From Croceicoccus pelagius (GTDB lineage: Bacteria > Pseudomonadota > Alphaproteobacteria > Sphingomonadales > Sphingomonadaceae), in the NCBI RefSeq assembly GCF_001661915.1, contig NZ_LYWY01000037.1, positions 310,001 to 374,000 on the forward strand: a DNA stretch of 64,000 nt. Direction: 5' to 3'. Position 1 is the stretch's first letter. Every line of letters begins with the position of its first letter. The notes beneath the pieces were generated by a model. The model had not been told where the DNA came from. It did no database searches and saw only the letters and a program-made list of their open reading frames with translations. Positions 16,485 to 26,444 of the stretch are shown here, piece after piece. Both the position numbers and the translations under genes were made by a program.

Positions 16485-17183
16485 ATGACGGCACACAAGG
16501 AAGGCGATCCGACAACGCTCAACCGGCTCTACGGCCGCGCCAAGGGCAAGCCCCTGCGCGCGGGCCAGCAGGAGCTGGTCGATACCCTTCTGCCGCAGAT
16601 CGCAGTGCCCGATGAAGGGCCGGTCACGGCTGAGGCGCTGTTCGGATACGACCGCCCGATGCATTTCGAGATCGGCTTCGGCGGGGGCGAACACATGGCC
16701 TTCCGCGCCGACATGCTGCCCGATCACGGCTTCGTCGGAGCAGAGCCTTTCGTGAACGGCGTCGCGCAGGCGCTGGTCCACGTGAAGGAAGGCAAGCTTG
16801 CCAACGTCCGCATCCACCACGGCGATGCGCTGGAAGTGCTGTCGCGCGTGCCCGATGGTTCGCTGTCCTTCGCCTATCTGCTGCATCCCGATCCCTGGCC
16901 CAAGGCGCGCCACGCCAAGCGGCGCATGATGAACGACGGTCCGGTCGAGATTATCGCGGCGAAGCTGAAGCCGGGCGGCGAATTCCGGTTCGGCACCGAT
17001 CACCCGGTCTATGTCCGCCATGCCCTGATGGTCATGCAGCGCCATACCGACAAGTTCGACTGGCTCTGCGAAAAGCCCGACGATTTCCTGATCCGCCCCG
17101 GCGGCTGGCCGGAAACGCGCTACGAGGCCAAGGCCCGCCGGCTGGGTCACGAGGTCTGGTACTTCCGCTACCGCCGCAAGTAA
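16485..17183 (+). CDS. trmB: tRNA (guanine-N7-)-methyltransferase TrmB
   Basis: Makes m7G46 in tRNA using S-adenosylmethionine. The Rossmann methyltransferase core shows FEIGFGGGEHM (SAM binding) and VGAEPF. The catalytic block YLLHPDPWPKARHAKRRM is close to the TrmB family motif, which reads F-x-DPWPKxRHxKRR in most members; here Leu-Leu-His replaces the more common Phe/Asn. The C-terminal TRYEAKARRLGH substrate-binding segment is typical. 232 residues is the normal length, and ATG 16485 follows an AGGAAGGTAGGG ribosome-binding region. Confidence 0.95.
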   Translation: MTAHKEGDPTTLNRLYGRAKGKPLRAGQQELVDTLLPQIAVPDEGPVTAEALFGYDRPMHFEIGFGGGEHMAFRADMLPDHGFVGAEPFVNGVAQALVHVKEGKLANVRIHHGDALEVLSRVPDGSLSFAYLLHPDPWPKARHAKRRMMNDGPVEIIAAKLKPGGEFRFGTDHPVYVRHALMVMQRHTDKFDWLCEKPDDFLIRPGGWPETRYEAKARRLGHEVWYFRYRRK

Positions 17184-17299
17184 GCGGCCAGGCCGCGCGA
17201 AAGCTGGACTTTGCGCGCGCGATGTAAAACTGCCTTCGTTCAGGACCGGCTCCGGTAATACGAGCTTTCACGGCAATTCCGCCCGTGAGATTTCGGCCC

Positions 17300-18058
17300 A
17301 TGGACTACGCGTTCGTCGAACAGCTTCTGCCCTACATCGCGATCGGCTTCGCCGCGCAGCTTGTCGATGGCGCGCTGGGCATGGCTTTCGGGGTCATCTG
17401 CAACACGCTGCTGGTCGGCGTTCTGGGCCTGCCGCCTGCGCTGGCATCGGCGAAAGTCCATGTCGTCGAATGCTTCACGACGGCCAGTTCGGGCATCAGC
17501 CATCTCTTCCACCGCAACATCGACAAAGCGCTGTTCTTCAAGCTGTTGCTACCCGGCATGGCGGGCGGGGTGACGGGGGCGTACCTGTTAACCAACATCG
17601 ACGCCTCGGTCGTGAAGCCCTTCGTGCTGGGCTATCTCGCGCTCATCGGGCTCTACATCTTCGTGCGCGGCGTGTTCTGGCCGCCCAAACCGCGCGAGGC
17701 GAAACATGTCGCACCGCTCGGCCTCTTGGGCGGGTTCCTCGATGCCGCAGGCGGGGGCGGCTGGGGGCCTGTCGTCACCTCGAACCTGCTTGTGCAGGGG
17801 GTGGAGCCGCGCCGCGTGATCGGCACGGTCAACTCGGTCGAATTCTTCCTGACGATCGCGGTCTCGGCGACATTCATCGCGCATCTGGGCATTGCGGACC
17901 TGCTGGGTGCGACGCTGGGCCTCATCATCGGCGGGGTCGCGGCGGCGCCCTTCGGGGCATGGGCGGCAAAGCGCATCCCGTTGAAACCGATGTTGATTTT
18001 CGTGGGCTTCGTACTGGCGGCGACGAGCTCGTTCGGGATCTGGAGCGCGCTGCGCTGA
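17300..18058 (+). CDS. TSUP (TauE/SafE) family permease
   Basis: 252-residue integral membrane protein of the TSUP family (sulfite, sulfonate or related organic anion export/import). The opening block GFAAQLVDGALGMAFGVI and the second-half repeat GGFLDAAGGGGWGPVVTS are the two family-typical inverted-repeat segments. Roughly seven to eight transmembrane helices are visible. ATG 17300 (MDYAFVEQLLP) is preferred to 17285. No sulfur-metabolism genes are close by, so the substrate is open. Confidence 0.88.
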   Translation: MDYAFVEQLLPYIAIGFAAQLVDGALGMAFGVICNTLLVGVLGLPPALASAKVHVVECFTTASSGISHLFHRNIDKALFFKLLLPGMAGGVTGAYLLTNIDASVVKPFVLGYLALIGLYIFVRGVFWPPKPREAKHVAPLGLLGGFLDAAGGGGWGPVVTSNLLVQGVEPRRVIGTVNSVEFFLTIAVSATFIAHLGIADLLGATLGLIIGGVAAAPFGAWAAKRIPLKPMLIFVGFVLAATSSFGIWSALR

Positions 18059-18061
18059 GGT

Positions 18062-18256
18062 TCAGGCGATGATGTCGGGGATCAGCGCGTCCCGGATCAT
18101 CGCGATCTGGTCCTTCAGAACAAGCTTGCGCTTTTTCAGGCGGGCCACCTGAAGCTGGGCCGAGGCGTTTTCCGCCAGCGCGGCAATCGCGGCGTCAAGG
18201 TCGCGGTGCTCGACCTTCAGGATCTCAAGCCGCTTGCGCATCTCGTCTTCGGTCAT
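18062..18256 (-). CDS. YdcH/DUF465 family small protein
   Basis: 64-residue basic, helical protein of the YdcH (DUF465) family, starting at ATG 18256 (MTEDEMRKRLEIL). The family pattern is clear: L-x-x-EHRDLDAAIAAL followed by LQVARLKKRKLVLKDQI. The whole protein is predicted coiled coil. Function is unknown. It is tail-to-tail with the TSUP gene (gap of 3 bases) and diverges from a second YdcH gene, a pairing seen in many alphaproteobacteria. Confidence 0.85.
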   Translation of the reverse strand: MTEDEMRKRLEILKVEHRDLDAAIAALAENASAQLQVARLKKRKLVLKDQIAMIRDALIPDIIA

Positions 18257-18543
18257 GCGAGCGCTGCCCTCAAGGATTGTCGTTCGAACCACCCGCTCCC
18301 GTGCGGGCGAGCGCTCTTTCGCACGAGCTGCCGCCGCGCGCAATCGCCCCGTCGCGGCGCATTTCGGCTCATCCTTTGATCTTGCCCGATTTATCGAAAT
18401 ATTACTCCAACACTCTTCGCATTCGAGAAACTTTGTGTTCCATTATCCGCGTCGGAAGCGAAGGCGACGCGAGTCGCACTGCCGACAGGAATTGGACGAA
18501 AGAAGGTTCAGGGGAACAACGTCAACCAACGCAGGAGAAAGCC

Positions 18544-18699
18544 ATGGAATCGACGCACATCACCGCTCTTCAAACCAAGCACGCCGGTCTCGACCGTGAG
18601 CTTCGTAACGAGCAGGCGCGCCCCGCGCCGGATAGTGCAAGAATCCAGAAGCTGAAGCGGGCCAAGCTGAAGATCAAGGAGGCCATGTCGCTTCACTGA
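18544..18699 (+). CDS. YdcH/DUF465 family very small protein
   Basis: 51-residue protein starting at ATG 18544 after a strong AGGAG site. The family features are an N-terminal LQTKHAGLDRELRNE helix and the C-terminal KLKRAKLKIKEAM helix. It is a second, divergent paralogue of the gene ending at 18062. The 287-base gap between their starts contains an A/T-rich patch (about 18377-18420) that may hold promoters. A strong terminator follows at 18722-18763, so it is probably a single-gene transcript. Confidence 0.85.
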   Translation: MESTHITALQTKHAGLDRELRNEQARPAPDSARIQKLKRAKLKIKEAMSLH

Positions 18700-18721
18700 G
18701 TTCAGCCTGAACTAAAGGAAC

Positions 18722-18763
18722 CGAACGCCCCTGTGCCGCATGGCCGGGGGCGTTTCCTTTTTT
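18722..18763 (+). terminator. Intrinsic terminator after the small YdcH gene
   Basis: AACGCCCC (18724-18731) pairs with GGGGCGTT (18747-18754), followed by TCCTTTTTT. Good stem and T-tract. Confidence 0.88.
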
Positions 18764-18816
18764 GATCGCTTTCCATTTCGCAAAAGCGGCGCGCATGTGC
18801 TTTAACGCAAGGCACG

Positions 18817-21093
18817 ATGGAATCCGCCGTAACAGCAGCCCGCTCGATCCTCACCAACCTGCACGAGGTCATGGCCTCGCGCGCGAACGCGCAGGCCAAG
18901 CTGAACCAGGTCGTCGACATCATCGGCGAAAATCTCGATAGCGAGGTCTGCTCGATCTACCTGCTGCGCGAAGGGATGCTCGAACTCTTCGCGACGCGCG
19001 GCCTTGAACAAAGCGCAGTCCACGTCACCCGCCTTGCCATCGGCGAAGGCCTTGTCGGCACGATCGCGAAGAACGTGGAAATGCTGAACCTGGCCGAAGC
19101 GGCGGCCCACCCGGACTTCCTCTACCGCCCGGAAACGGGCGAAGAAAAGTTCCACTCCTTCGCGGGCGTCCCGATCGTGCGCCGCGAACGCGCGGTGGGC
19201 GCGCTTATCGTCCAGCACGCCGATCCGCGCCGCTATGCCGATGTTGAGATCGAGGCGCTGCAGACGGTGGCGATGGTGCTGGCCGAACTGATCAGTAACG
19301 CGGACCTCATTGACGAACACGATTCGCTGTCGGCCAGCCCGCATTTCGTCGATCCGCAGCAGCTGTCGGGCTTGCCGCTTGTGAAGGGGCTGGCCGCGGG
19401 CCATGCCGTCTTCCACCAGCCGCGGATCAACATCGAACACGTCGTCGCCGAAGATACCGAGGCGGAGCGGCAGCGCGTCTATCTCGCCTTCGACAAGATG
19501 CGCGAACAGATCGACAAGATGGCGAGTCAGGCCGAATTCGGCGTGGGGGGAGAGCACGAGGCCGTGCTCGAGACCTACAAGATGTTCGCCTACGACGAAG
19601 GTTGGGCACGCCGCATCAACGAGGCGATCGATTCCGGCCTGACGGCCGAGGCCGCGATCGAACGCGTGCAGCAGCGCACCCGCATGCGTATGCGCCAGAT
19701 CGACGATCCGCTGCTGGCCGAACGCATGCACGATCTCGAAGACCTGTCGAACCGGCTGCTGCGCATGGTTTCGGGGCAGGTCGGTACGGCGGCGACGATG
19801 GGACTTCGCGGCGATGCCATCCTGATCGCCCGCAACCTAGGCCCTGCGGAACTTCTCGAATATGACCGGCGGCGGCTGAAGGGGGTGATCCTGGAGGAAG
19901 GCTCGCTTACCGCGCACGTCGTCATCGTCGCGCGCGCGATGGGCGTGCCGGTGCTGGGCCGTGTGCATGGTCTTCGCGGGTTCGTGCGCGAAGGCGACGA
20001 AATCCTGCTCGACGCATCGCAGGGCATTGCCAACATCCGTCCCGGTCCCGCCGTGATCGAGGCTTTCGAGGCGCGCTCGGCCAAGAACCGGGAACGGCAG
20101 GCCGCCTATGCCGCGCTGCGCGAGGTCGAGCCGCGCACCAAGGACGGCGAGCGCATCACGATCATGGTCAATGCAGGCCTGCGCGACGACGTACCGATGC
20201 TCAACATGACTGGCGCGGACGGAATCGGCCTGTTCCGGACCGAGTTCCAGTTCCTCGTTTCCGCCACTCTGCCGCAACGCGACCGCCAGACCCGGCTATA
20301 CCGCGACGTGCTGGAGGCGGCGGGCGACAAGCCGGTGGTGTTCCGCACCGTCGACATCGGCGGCGACAAGTCGCTGCCTTACTTGCGCGGCGACGATGAC
20401 GGGCTCGACGACGAAAACCCCGCGATGGGCTGGCGGGCGCTGCGCCTCGCGCTCGAACGCGAAGGGCTGATGAAGGCGCAGGCCCGCTCTTTGTTGGAGG
20501 CGGCGGCAGGCCGCACGCTAAACGTCATGTTCCCGATGGTGTCCGAACCGTGGGAGTTCGACGCGGCGAAGGAGGTCTTCGAAAGCCAGCTCGAATTCCT
20601 GCGCTCGCGCCGCAAGATGCTGCCCGAACAGATCCGCTATGGCGCAATGCTCGAAGTGCCGGCGCTGGCCGAAGTGCTCGACGTGCTCGCGCCCAAGCTG
20701 TCGTTCCTGTCGATCGGCACGAACGACCTCACGCAGTTCCTCTTCGCTGCCGACCGGTCGAACCCGAAGCTTGCCGAACGCTACGACTGGCTCAGCCCGT
20801 CGATCATGCGCTTCATGCGCCGCGTCATCCGCAGCATCGACGTCCACGCCATCGACGTCACCGTATGCGGCGAAATGGGCGGGCGCAGGCTTGAAGCTCT
20901 GGCGCTGATCGGACTTGGCCTCAGGCGCCTGTCGATTACGCCTGCCGCGGTTGGACCGCTCAAGGAAATGGTCTGCAAGATCGACACGCGCGAGATTACC
21001 GCCGCGATGGAGCGGTGGCTGGCCGACCCGGTGCCCGATCTTCGCGGCTCGCTGATATCGTGGGCCGAGGAACGCGGGATCGAGTGGGAGTAA
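18817..21093 (+). CDS. ptsP: Nitrogen-PTS enzyme I, PtsP (GAF domain)
   Basis: 758-residue EI-Ntr, which takes phosphate from phosphoenolpyruvate and passes it to NPr, the first step of the regulatory nitrogen PTS. Residues about 15-155 are a GAF sensor domain (VCSIYLLREGMLELFATRGL). The phospho-accepting His is at about residue 367 in GSLTAHVVIVARAMGVPVLG. The C-terminal PEP-binding barrel shows GLFRTEFQFL, MFPMVSEPWE and VCGEMGGR. Length and order match PtsP, not sugar-PTS EI. It is preceded by a terminator and stands alone. Confidence 0.96.
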   Translation: MESAVTAARSILTNLHEVMASRANAQAKLNQVVDIIGENLDSEVCSIYLLREGMLELFATRGLEQSAVHVTRLAIGEGLVGTIAKNVEMLNLAEAAAHPDFLYRPETGEEKFHSFAGVPIVRRERAVGALIVQHADPRRYADVEIEALQTVAMVLAELISNADLIDEHDSLSASPHFVDPQQLSGLPLVKGLAAGHAVFHQPRINIEHVVAEDTEAERQRVYLAFDKMREQIDKMASQAEFGVGGEHEAVLETYKMFAYDEGWARRINEAIDSGLTAEAAIERVQQRTRMRMRQIDDPLLAERMHDLEDLSNRLLRMVSGQVGTAATMGLRGDAILIARNLGPAELLEYDRRRLKGVILEEGSLTAHVVIVARAMGVPVLGRVHGLRGFVREGDEILLDASQGIANIRPGPAVIEAFEARSAKNRERQAAYAALREVEPRTKDGERITIMVNAGLRDDVPMLNMTGADGIGLFRTEFQFLVSATLPQRDRQTRLYRDVLEAAGDKPVVFRTVDIGGDKSLPYLRGDDDGLDDENPAMGWRALRLALEREGLMKAQARSLLEAAAGRTLNVMFPMVSEPWEFDAAKEVFESQLEFLRSRRKMLPEQIRYGAMLEVPALAEVLDVLAPKLSFLSIGTNDLTQFLFAADRSNPKLAERYDWLSPSIMRFMRRVIRSIDVHAIDVTVCGEMGGRRLEALALIGLGLRRLSITPAAVGPLKEMVCKIDTREITAAMERWLADPVPDLRGSLISWAEERGIEWE

Positions 21094-21245
21094 GACTCTT
21101 TTCCGGTGCGGGAACGCTGCGGCTGTCATCCGGTTGGATAATCGAGGCGAGTAAAGAGGGGAAATCCTCGGGGGTTGCTTGACTTGCGCCCCCCGGCGCG
21201 CTTGCCTCACGCACGGGGCGACACAAGCAAGAGGCGACTAATCGA

Positions 21246-22082
21246 GTGGACGAGATCGAAGACGGACCGGAGCCTGAAATCCAGACGACCGAACCCGAAA
21301 CGGCCGCCCCGATCAATGTCGGCGCCCGCCTGAAGGCGGAGCGTGAGAAACAGGGCCTCTCACGCGAGGAAGTCGGCGAGAAGACCAAGATTGCCGAGCG
21401 CCATCTGACCTCGATCGAAGAGGGACGTTTTTCGGATCTCCCGGGCCGGACTTACGCGATCGGCTTTGCGCGCAGCTATGCCCGCGCACTGGGCCTCGAC
21501 GAAAAGGACGTCGTGGAAGGCGTTCGCGATGAAATGGGCGTCGCCGCGCCGCAAGTGTCCGAACGCAAGCTCGACTACATGGAGCCGGGCGATCCCGCGC
21601 GTGTCCCCTCATCGAAACTGGCCTGGGGCGTTGCCGCCCTTTTGATCGTCCTGCTGGTCATCGGTGCGTTCACCTGGAAGGGCTTTTTCGTGCCCGCCGC
21701 CGACCTGCCGACGATCAAGGATGAAACCGAAGCTGTCGCGACCGCGCCCACCGCCGCGCCGACGACGACGCAAACTGCACTTCCGACGGGCGAGGTTGTC
21801 TTTACCGCGACGGTCGAAGGTGTCTGGGTCAAGTTCTACAACCGCAACGGAAGCCAGCTTTTCCAGAAGCAGATGGCCAAGGGCGAAACCTTCACCATTC
21901 CAGCCGATGCCGACGGTCCGCAGATCTGGACCGGTCGTCCCGATGCCTTCACGATCAGCGTCGGCGGACAGCAGGTCGCCCCGCTCGCCACGGAACAGCG
22001 CACGATCCGCGACGTGCCGGTCGATGCCGCATCTCTCACTTCGCGCCCTGCAGGGCCGGGAATTCCGACGCACGGGAACTGA
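21246..22082 (+). CDS. RodZ-like HTH / DUF4115 membrane protein
   Basis: 278-residue protein beginning at GTG 21246. Residues about 26-90 are a RodZ-type cytoplasmic HTH (NVGARLKAEREKQGLSREEV; LPGRTYAIGFARSYARALG). One transmembrane helix follows (about 120-142), then a Thr/Ala-rich linker and a C-terminal periplasmic DUF4115 domain. RodZ links MreB filaments to the membrane for rod shape. The shape-determining role is inferred from architecture; mre genes are not nearby. Confidence 0.88.
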   Translation: MDEIEDGPEPEIQTTEPETAAPINVGARLKAEREKQGLSREEVGEKTKIAERHLTSIEEGRFSDLPGRTYAIGFARSYARALGLDEKDVVEGVRDEMGVAAPQVSERKLDYMEPGDPARVPSSKLAWGVAALLIVLLVIGAFTWKGFFVPAADLPTIKDETEAVATAPTAAPTTTQTALPTGEVVFTATVEGVWVKFYNRNGSQLFQKQMAKGETFTIPADADGPQIWTGRPDAFTISVGGQQVAPLATEQRTIRDVPVDAASLTSRPAGPGIPTHGN

Positions 22083-22184
22083 ACATTTTTCACGCGATTC
22101 ACCAACGTCGTTAAGCGCCCGTTTGGCATGACCTTGTCACCTAGGCCTGCGACGAACACGAAATACGAAAAGGTCTTTCAGATC

Positions 22185-23117
22185 ATGCTATCCATTCGCC
22201 GCCGCACCTGTCGCTCCTCCGCCCTGCTGATGGGCACGGTCCTGTCCGCCGCGCTGCTGTCGCCGATGCCGGCGATGGCTCAGCAGGACGATGCGAGCCG
22301 TATCAAGAAGCTGGAATCCGAAGTCCGCGCATTGCAGCGCAAGGTGTTCCCCGGTGGCGACGGCAAGTATTTCGAGCCCGAGATCACCGCGCAGCAGCCT
22401 TCGCAGCCCGCGATGACGGCCGGCCCTGCCAGCGGCCCCGTCACCGACCTTCTCGCTCGTATGGACGCAGTCGAATCCGCGCTCGCCAGCCTGACCGCTC
22501 AGGTCGAGGTCCAATCGAACGCGATGCGCCTTATGAATTCGCGCCTGGACGAGATCGAGCGTAAGACGATCACGTCGATGCCCATGCCCGTCGAACCCAA
22601 CGGCGGCATCGGCGACGGTGCAGGTCCGCTTCCGGCAACGCCTGCGCCGCGTCCGGCGACTGGTACGCCAACCCCTGCGCCCGCGCCTTCGGCCGGTGCA
22701 GCATCGGTCGAACGTCCCAGCACGGGTGATGCGGGCGACGATGCCTATGTCTATGGCTACCGCCTCTGGAACGAGGGGTACTATGCCCCTGCGCGCGCCG
22801 CGCTTCAGCAGATGTTGAAGGACTATCCAACTCACAGTCGCGCGTCCTATGCGCGCAACTTGCTGGGCCGCGCCTATCTCGATGACGGCCAGGCGCGTCC
22901 GGCGGCAGAGGCGTTCCTCAAGAACTACCTCGACAACCGCGGCGGCGCGCGTGCGCCCGACAGCCTCGTGTACCTCTCGATCGCCACGCTGCAGCTAGGC
23001 AACAAGGCCAAGGCGTGCGAGGCGCTCGAGGAATTCCGCCTCGTCTATCCCCAGGAAGCCACGGGTCGCCTTTCGTCGCTTTCAGCCGAAACCGCGGCGA
23101 AGGCCGGCTGCAAGTAA
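22185..23117 (+). CDS. CpoB/YbgF-like periplasmic coiled-coil TPR protein
   Basis: 310-residue exported protein. From ATG 22185 (MLSIRRRTCR) there is a signal peptide ending PAMAQQ, a short coiled coil (RIKKLESEVRALQRKVFP), a second coiled coil around residues 95-125, a Pro/Ala/Thr-rich linker, and C-terminal TPR repeats (YGYRLWNEGYYAPARAALQQ; SYARNLLGRAYLDDG). This is the layout of CpoB/YbgF, which coordinates outer-membrane constriction with peptidoglycan synthesis through Tol-Pal. The gene order cpoB-like, tilS, ftsH matches alphaproteobacterial chromosomes, though tol-pal genes are not upstream here. The in-frame upstream ATG at 22128 has no signal-peptide character. Confidence 0.82.
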   Translation: MLSIRRRTCRSSALLMGTVLSAALLSPMPAMAQQDDASRIKKLESEVRALQRKVFPGGDGKYFEPEITAQQPSQPAMTAGPASGPVTDLLARMDAVESALASLTAQVEVQSNAMRLMNSRLDEIERKTITSMPMPVEPNGGIGDGAGPLPATPAPRPATGTPTPAPAPSAGAASVERPSTGDAGDDAYVYGYRLWNEGYYAPARAALQQMLKDYPTHSRASYARNLLGRAYLDDGQARPAAEAFLKNYLDNRGGARAPDSLVYLSIATLQLGNKAKACEALEEFRLVYPQEATGRLSSLSAETAAKAGCK

Positions 23118-23132
23118 CGACACGGAGGGGGC

Positions 23133-24095
23133 ATGAATCTTGCGGTCCACTTTGCGCAGGAATGCGCGCGGTTGGGACTGGGTGAGGGCCAAACGCTAGG
23201 CCTCGCCGTTTCGGGAGGATCGGACAGCCTTGCGCTGCTGGTACTCGCGCAGCAGCTCATGCCGACCTCGATCCACGTCGCGACAGTCGACCACGGGCTG
23301 AGGCCCGAAGCCGCGCAGGAAGCGGCAATGGTGGCCGAGGTCTGCAACGACCTCGGCGTTCCGCACGACACCCTGCCTATCGAACTGGAAGAAGGGGGCA
23401 ATGTCCAGGCCCGCGCCCGCGCCGCGCGCTACAAGGCGCTGGGCAACTGGGCGCAGCGGCGCGAGATCCGCATCGTCGCGACCGCTCACCACGCCGATGA
23501 TATGGCCGAAACGCTGCTTATGCGGCTCAACCGCGGATCGGGTCTGCGGGGGCTGGGTGCCATGCGTGACCGTTCGCCGATGCCCGGCCGCAGCGATATC
23601 GTCCTCATTCGCCCGCTGCTGACACTGCCCCGCGCCGAACTTGCCGAAGTGGTCGAACGGGCAGGGCTGACCGCGGTAGACGATCCTTCCAATTCGGACC
23701 CGGCCTATGACCGCGCCCGCATCCGCATGGGGTTGGCGAGCGCCGAATGGCTGGACCCGATGCGCCTTGCGACCAGCGCGCTGCACTTGCGCGATGCCGC
23801 CGATATCCTAGAATTTGCGGCAAGGCACGAATTCGCCGCACAAGTGACGATGAGCGAGGACGGAACCCAGTTTGCCTACAACCCCGCAGGCCCGCGCGCC
23901 GTCCGTTTCCGGGTGCTGGAGGAACTCGTCGCGCGTCTAGCCACCGAGGGCACACCCCGCGGCGAACAGGTGGCGCGCCTGATGGATGCGCTGGAAAGCG
24001 GGCAGAAAGCCACGCTTTCGGGGGTCATGTGCACCCCGCGCGCCGGATCGTGGCATTTCACCGCCGCGCCGCCCCGCAGCGAGAGCGAAAACTAG
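23133..24095 (+). CDS. tilS: tRNA(Ile)-lysidine synthase TilS
   Basis: Converts C34 of tRNA-Ile(CAU) to lysidine with ATP and lysine, needed to read AUA codons. The PP-loop motif SGGSDS is at residues 27-32; VDHGLRPEA, TAHHADDMAETLLMRLNRGSG and DDPSNSDPAYDRARIRM are classical TilS blocks. At 320 residues it is a short form with only a reduced C-terminal part. It lies 15 bases after the CpoB-like gene and upstream of ftsH. Confidence 0.95.
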   Translation: MNLAVHFAQECARLGLGEGQTLGLAVSGGSDSLALLVLAQQLMPTSIHVATVDHGLRPEAAQEAAMVAEVCNDLGVPHDTLPIELEEGGNVQARARAARYKALGNWAQRREIRIVATAHHADDMAETLLMRLNRGSGLRGLGAMRDRSPMPGRSDIVLIRPLLTLPRAELAEVVERAGLTAVDDPSNSDPAYDRARIRMGLASAEWLDPMRLATSALHLRDAADILEFAARHEFAAQVTMSEDGTQFAYNPAGPRAVRFRVLEELVARLATEGTPRGEQVARLMDALESGQKATLSGVMCTPRAGSWHFTAAPPRSESEN

Positions 24096-24173
24096 CTGGA
24101 AACCCGACTTTCGTTTGCTTGTCATTCACCATGCAGAACCTACATTGGCCGGTGAAAGGACGATTCTTCGCTC

Positions 24174-26117
24174 ATGAACGACAACGACCAGCAGCCCAAC
24201 GGCAATCCTTGGCTCAAGAGCCTCATGATCTGGGGCGGCATCTTCCTTGGCCTGCTTCTCGTGGTTTCCATGATCGGAGACCGCTCGCAACCGGCCGGAA
24301 CGCAGATCGCCTACAGCGATTTCCGCGACAAGGTGGCCGAAGGTTCGGTCGCCGAAGTGCAGATCGCGCCTGACCGGATCACCGGTAAGCTGAAGAACGA
24401 CCAGACGTTCAGCACGATTCCCGTTGGCTCAGACCCGCAGCTCACCACGCTGCTGGCTGAAAACGACGTCCAGTACGAAGGCGTCGCCGCGGAAGAGCCG
24501 AACCTGCTGCTCTATATCCTTGCACAGTCGCTGCCGTTCCTGCTCATCCTCGGCATCGCGTTCTTTGCCCTGCGCCAGGTCCAGAAGGGCGGCGGCGCGG
24601 GCGGTGCGATGGGCTTTGGCAAGTCCAAGGCCAAGATGCTCACTGAAAAGCAGGGCCGCGTGACGTTTGACGATGTCGCCGGCATCGACGAGGCTCGCGA
24701 GGAACTCGAAGAAATCGTTGAGTTCCTGAAGGACCCGTCGCGCTTTTCGAAGCTGGGCGGCCAGATCCCCAAGGGCGCGCTGCTCGTCGGCTCGCCCGGT
24801 ACCGGCAAGACGCTGCTCGCCCGCGCCATCGCGGGTGAGGCTGGCGTTCCGTTCTTCACCATTTCCGGTTCGGACTTCGTTGAAATGTTCGTCGGCGTCG
24901 GTGCAAGCCGCGTGCGCGACATGTTCGAACAGGCCAAGAAGAACGCGCCGTGCATCGTCTTCATCGACGAAATCGACGCCGTCGGCCGCCATCGTGGCCA
25001 CGGCCTCGGCAATTCGAACGACGAGCGCGAGCAGACGCTGAACCAGCTTCTGGTCGAGATGGACGGTTTCGAAGCGAACGAGGGCATCATCATCATCGCG
25101 GCGACCAACCGCCCCGACGTGCTTGACCCCGCGCTGCTGCGTCCGGGCCGGTTCGACCGCCAGGTCGTCGTGCCCGTGCCCGATATCGACGGCCGCGAGA
25201 AAATCCTCTCGGTCCACATGAAGAAGGTGCCGCTGGCGCCCGACGTCAATTCCCGCACGATCGCGCGCGGCACGCCCGGCTTCTCGGGCGCGGACCTTGC
25301 CAACCTCGTGAACGAGGCTGCCCTGCTGGCCGCGCGCCGCAACAAGCGCCTTGTCGCCATGCAGGAGTTCGAGGACGCGAAGGACAAGGTCATGATGGGC
25401 GCGGAACGCCGCTCCATGGTCATGACAGACGATGAAAAGAAGATGACTGCCTATCATGAGGCCGGCCACGCGCTCGTCTCTTTGAACGAGGAAGCGTCGG
25501 ACCCGATCCACAAGGCGACGATCATTCCGCGTGGCCGCGCGCTGGGCATGGTCATGCGTTTGCCGGAACGTGACAACTATTCGTACCACCGCGACAAGAT
25601 GCATGCGAACCTCTCGGTCGCGATGGGCGGCCGCGTGGCCGAGGAAATCATCTTCGGTTACGACAAGGTTTCGTCCGGCGCGTCGAGCGATATTCAGTAC
25701 GCCACCGATCTGGCCCGCAACATGGTCACCAAATGGGGCATGTCCGACAAGCTCGGCCCGCTCCAGTACGAGGCAAGCCAGGAGGGCTATCTCGGCATGG
25801 GGCAGACCAGCCGCACGATGGCCAGCGACGAGACCAACAAGCTTATCGACGCGGAAATCCGCAAGCTGGTGGACGACGCCCACGCGCGGGCGACCGACAT
25901 CCTGAAGACGCAGGAGGACAAGCTCCACCTGCTGGCCCAAGCGATGCTCGAATACGAGACGCTGACCGGCGAGGAGATCAGCCACTTGCTCGAAAACGGT
26001 GCGATCGACCGCCCCGATGAGCCGAAGGGGCCTAGCCGTCCGCTCAGCACGGGCAGCATTGGCGTTCCCAAGGCCGGTCGTCGTTTTGGTGGGGGTGCGG
26101 CGCCCCAAGGCGCCTGA
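24174..26117 (+). CDS. ftsH: ATP-dependent zinc metalloprotease FtsH
   Basis: 647-residue membrane AAA+ protease that degrades unneeded membrane and regulatory proteins. Two transmembrane helices bracket a periplasmic domain (about 15-37 and 108-130). Walker A GSPGTGKT (about 206), Walker [16 protein letters not shown], the second region of homology ([20 protein letters not shown]) and the zinc site HEAGH (about 427) are all intact. It sits 78 bases after tilS, the conserved tilS-ftsH order. Confidence 0.98.
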   Translation: MNDNDQQPNGNPWLKSLMIWGGIFLGLLLVVSMIGDRSQPAGTQIAYSDFRDKVAEGSVAEVQIAPDRITGKLKNDQTFSTIPVGSDPQLTTLLAENDVQYEGVAAEEPNLLLYILAQSLPFLLILGIAFFALRQVQKGGGAGGAMGFGKSKAKMLTEKQGRVTFDDVAGIDEAREELEEIVEFLKDPSRFSKLGGQIPKGALLVGSPGTGKTLLARAIAGEAGVPFFTISGSDFVEMFVGVGASRVRDMFEQAKKNAPCIVFIDEIDAVGRHRGHGLGNSNDEREQTLNQLLVEMDGFEANEGIIIIAATNRPDVLDPALLRPGRFDRQVVVPVPDIDGREKILSVHMKKVPLAPDVNSRTIARGTPGFSGADLANLVNEAALLAARRNKRLVAMQEFEDAKDKVMMGAERRSMVMTDDEKKMTAYHEAGHALVSLNEEASDPIHKATIIPRGRALGMVMRLPERDNYSYHRDKMHANLSVAMGGRVAEEIIFGYDKVSSGASSDIQYATDLARNMVTKWGMSDKLGPLQYEASQEGYLGMGQTSRTMASDETNKLIDAEIRKLVDDAHARATDILKTQEDKLHLLAQAMLEYETLTGEEISHLLENGAIDRPDEPKGPSRPLSTGSIGVPKAGRRFGGGAAPQGA

Positions 26118-26188
26118 GCCCAAGCGCGGTTTCGGAACCGGTGCGCATCGCCGGTGGTTGCCTAGAAAACAACCACGACGTGACGACG

Positions 26189-26440
26189 ATGCGCACGACC
26201 CTGATTGCCCTTTCCGCCGTAGCCCTGTTGGGCCTTGGCGCCTGTTCGGAAGAAACCGAGCAGAACGCCGCCGAAACGCTAGACCGCGCGGCGGCCGATA
26301 CGGCCGACAATGCAGAAGTGGTCGAGAATGCGGTTCGAGAAAAGACCATCGAGGCAGCCGACAAGATCAGCGCTGAACTGAAGCAGGACGAGCGGACCGA
26401 TCCCGATCAGGGTGACGGCGCCCTCGACGGGACCGACTGA
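26189..26440 (+). CDS. Small predicted lipoprotein
   Basis: 83-residue protein from ATG 26189 (MRTTLIALSAVALLGLGACS). The N terminus is a lipoprotein signal with a LGAC lipobox; the mature part is acidic, Ala/Asp/Glu-rich and helical, without a recognised domain. It follows ftsH by 71 bases and is convergent with another lipoprotein gene. The in-frame ATG at 26141 would bury the signal peptide and is rejected. Confidence 0.68.
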   Translation: MRTTLIALSAVALLGLGACSEETEQNAAETLDRAAADTADNAEVVENAVREKTIEAADKISAELKQDERTDPDQGDGALDGTD

Positions 26441-26444
26441 AACA

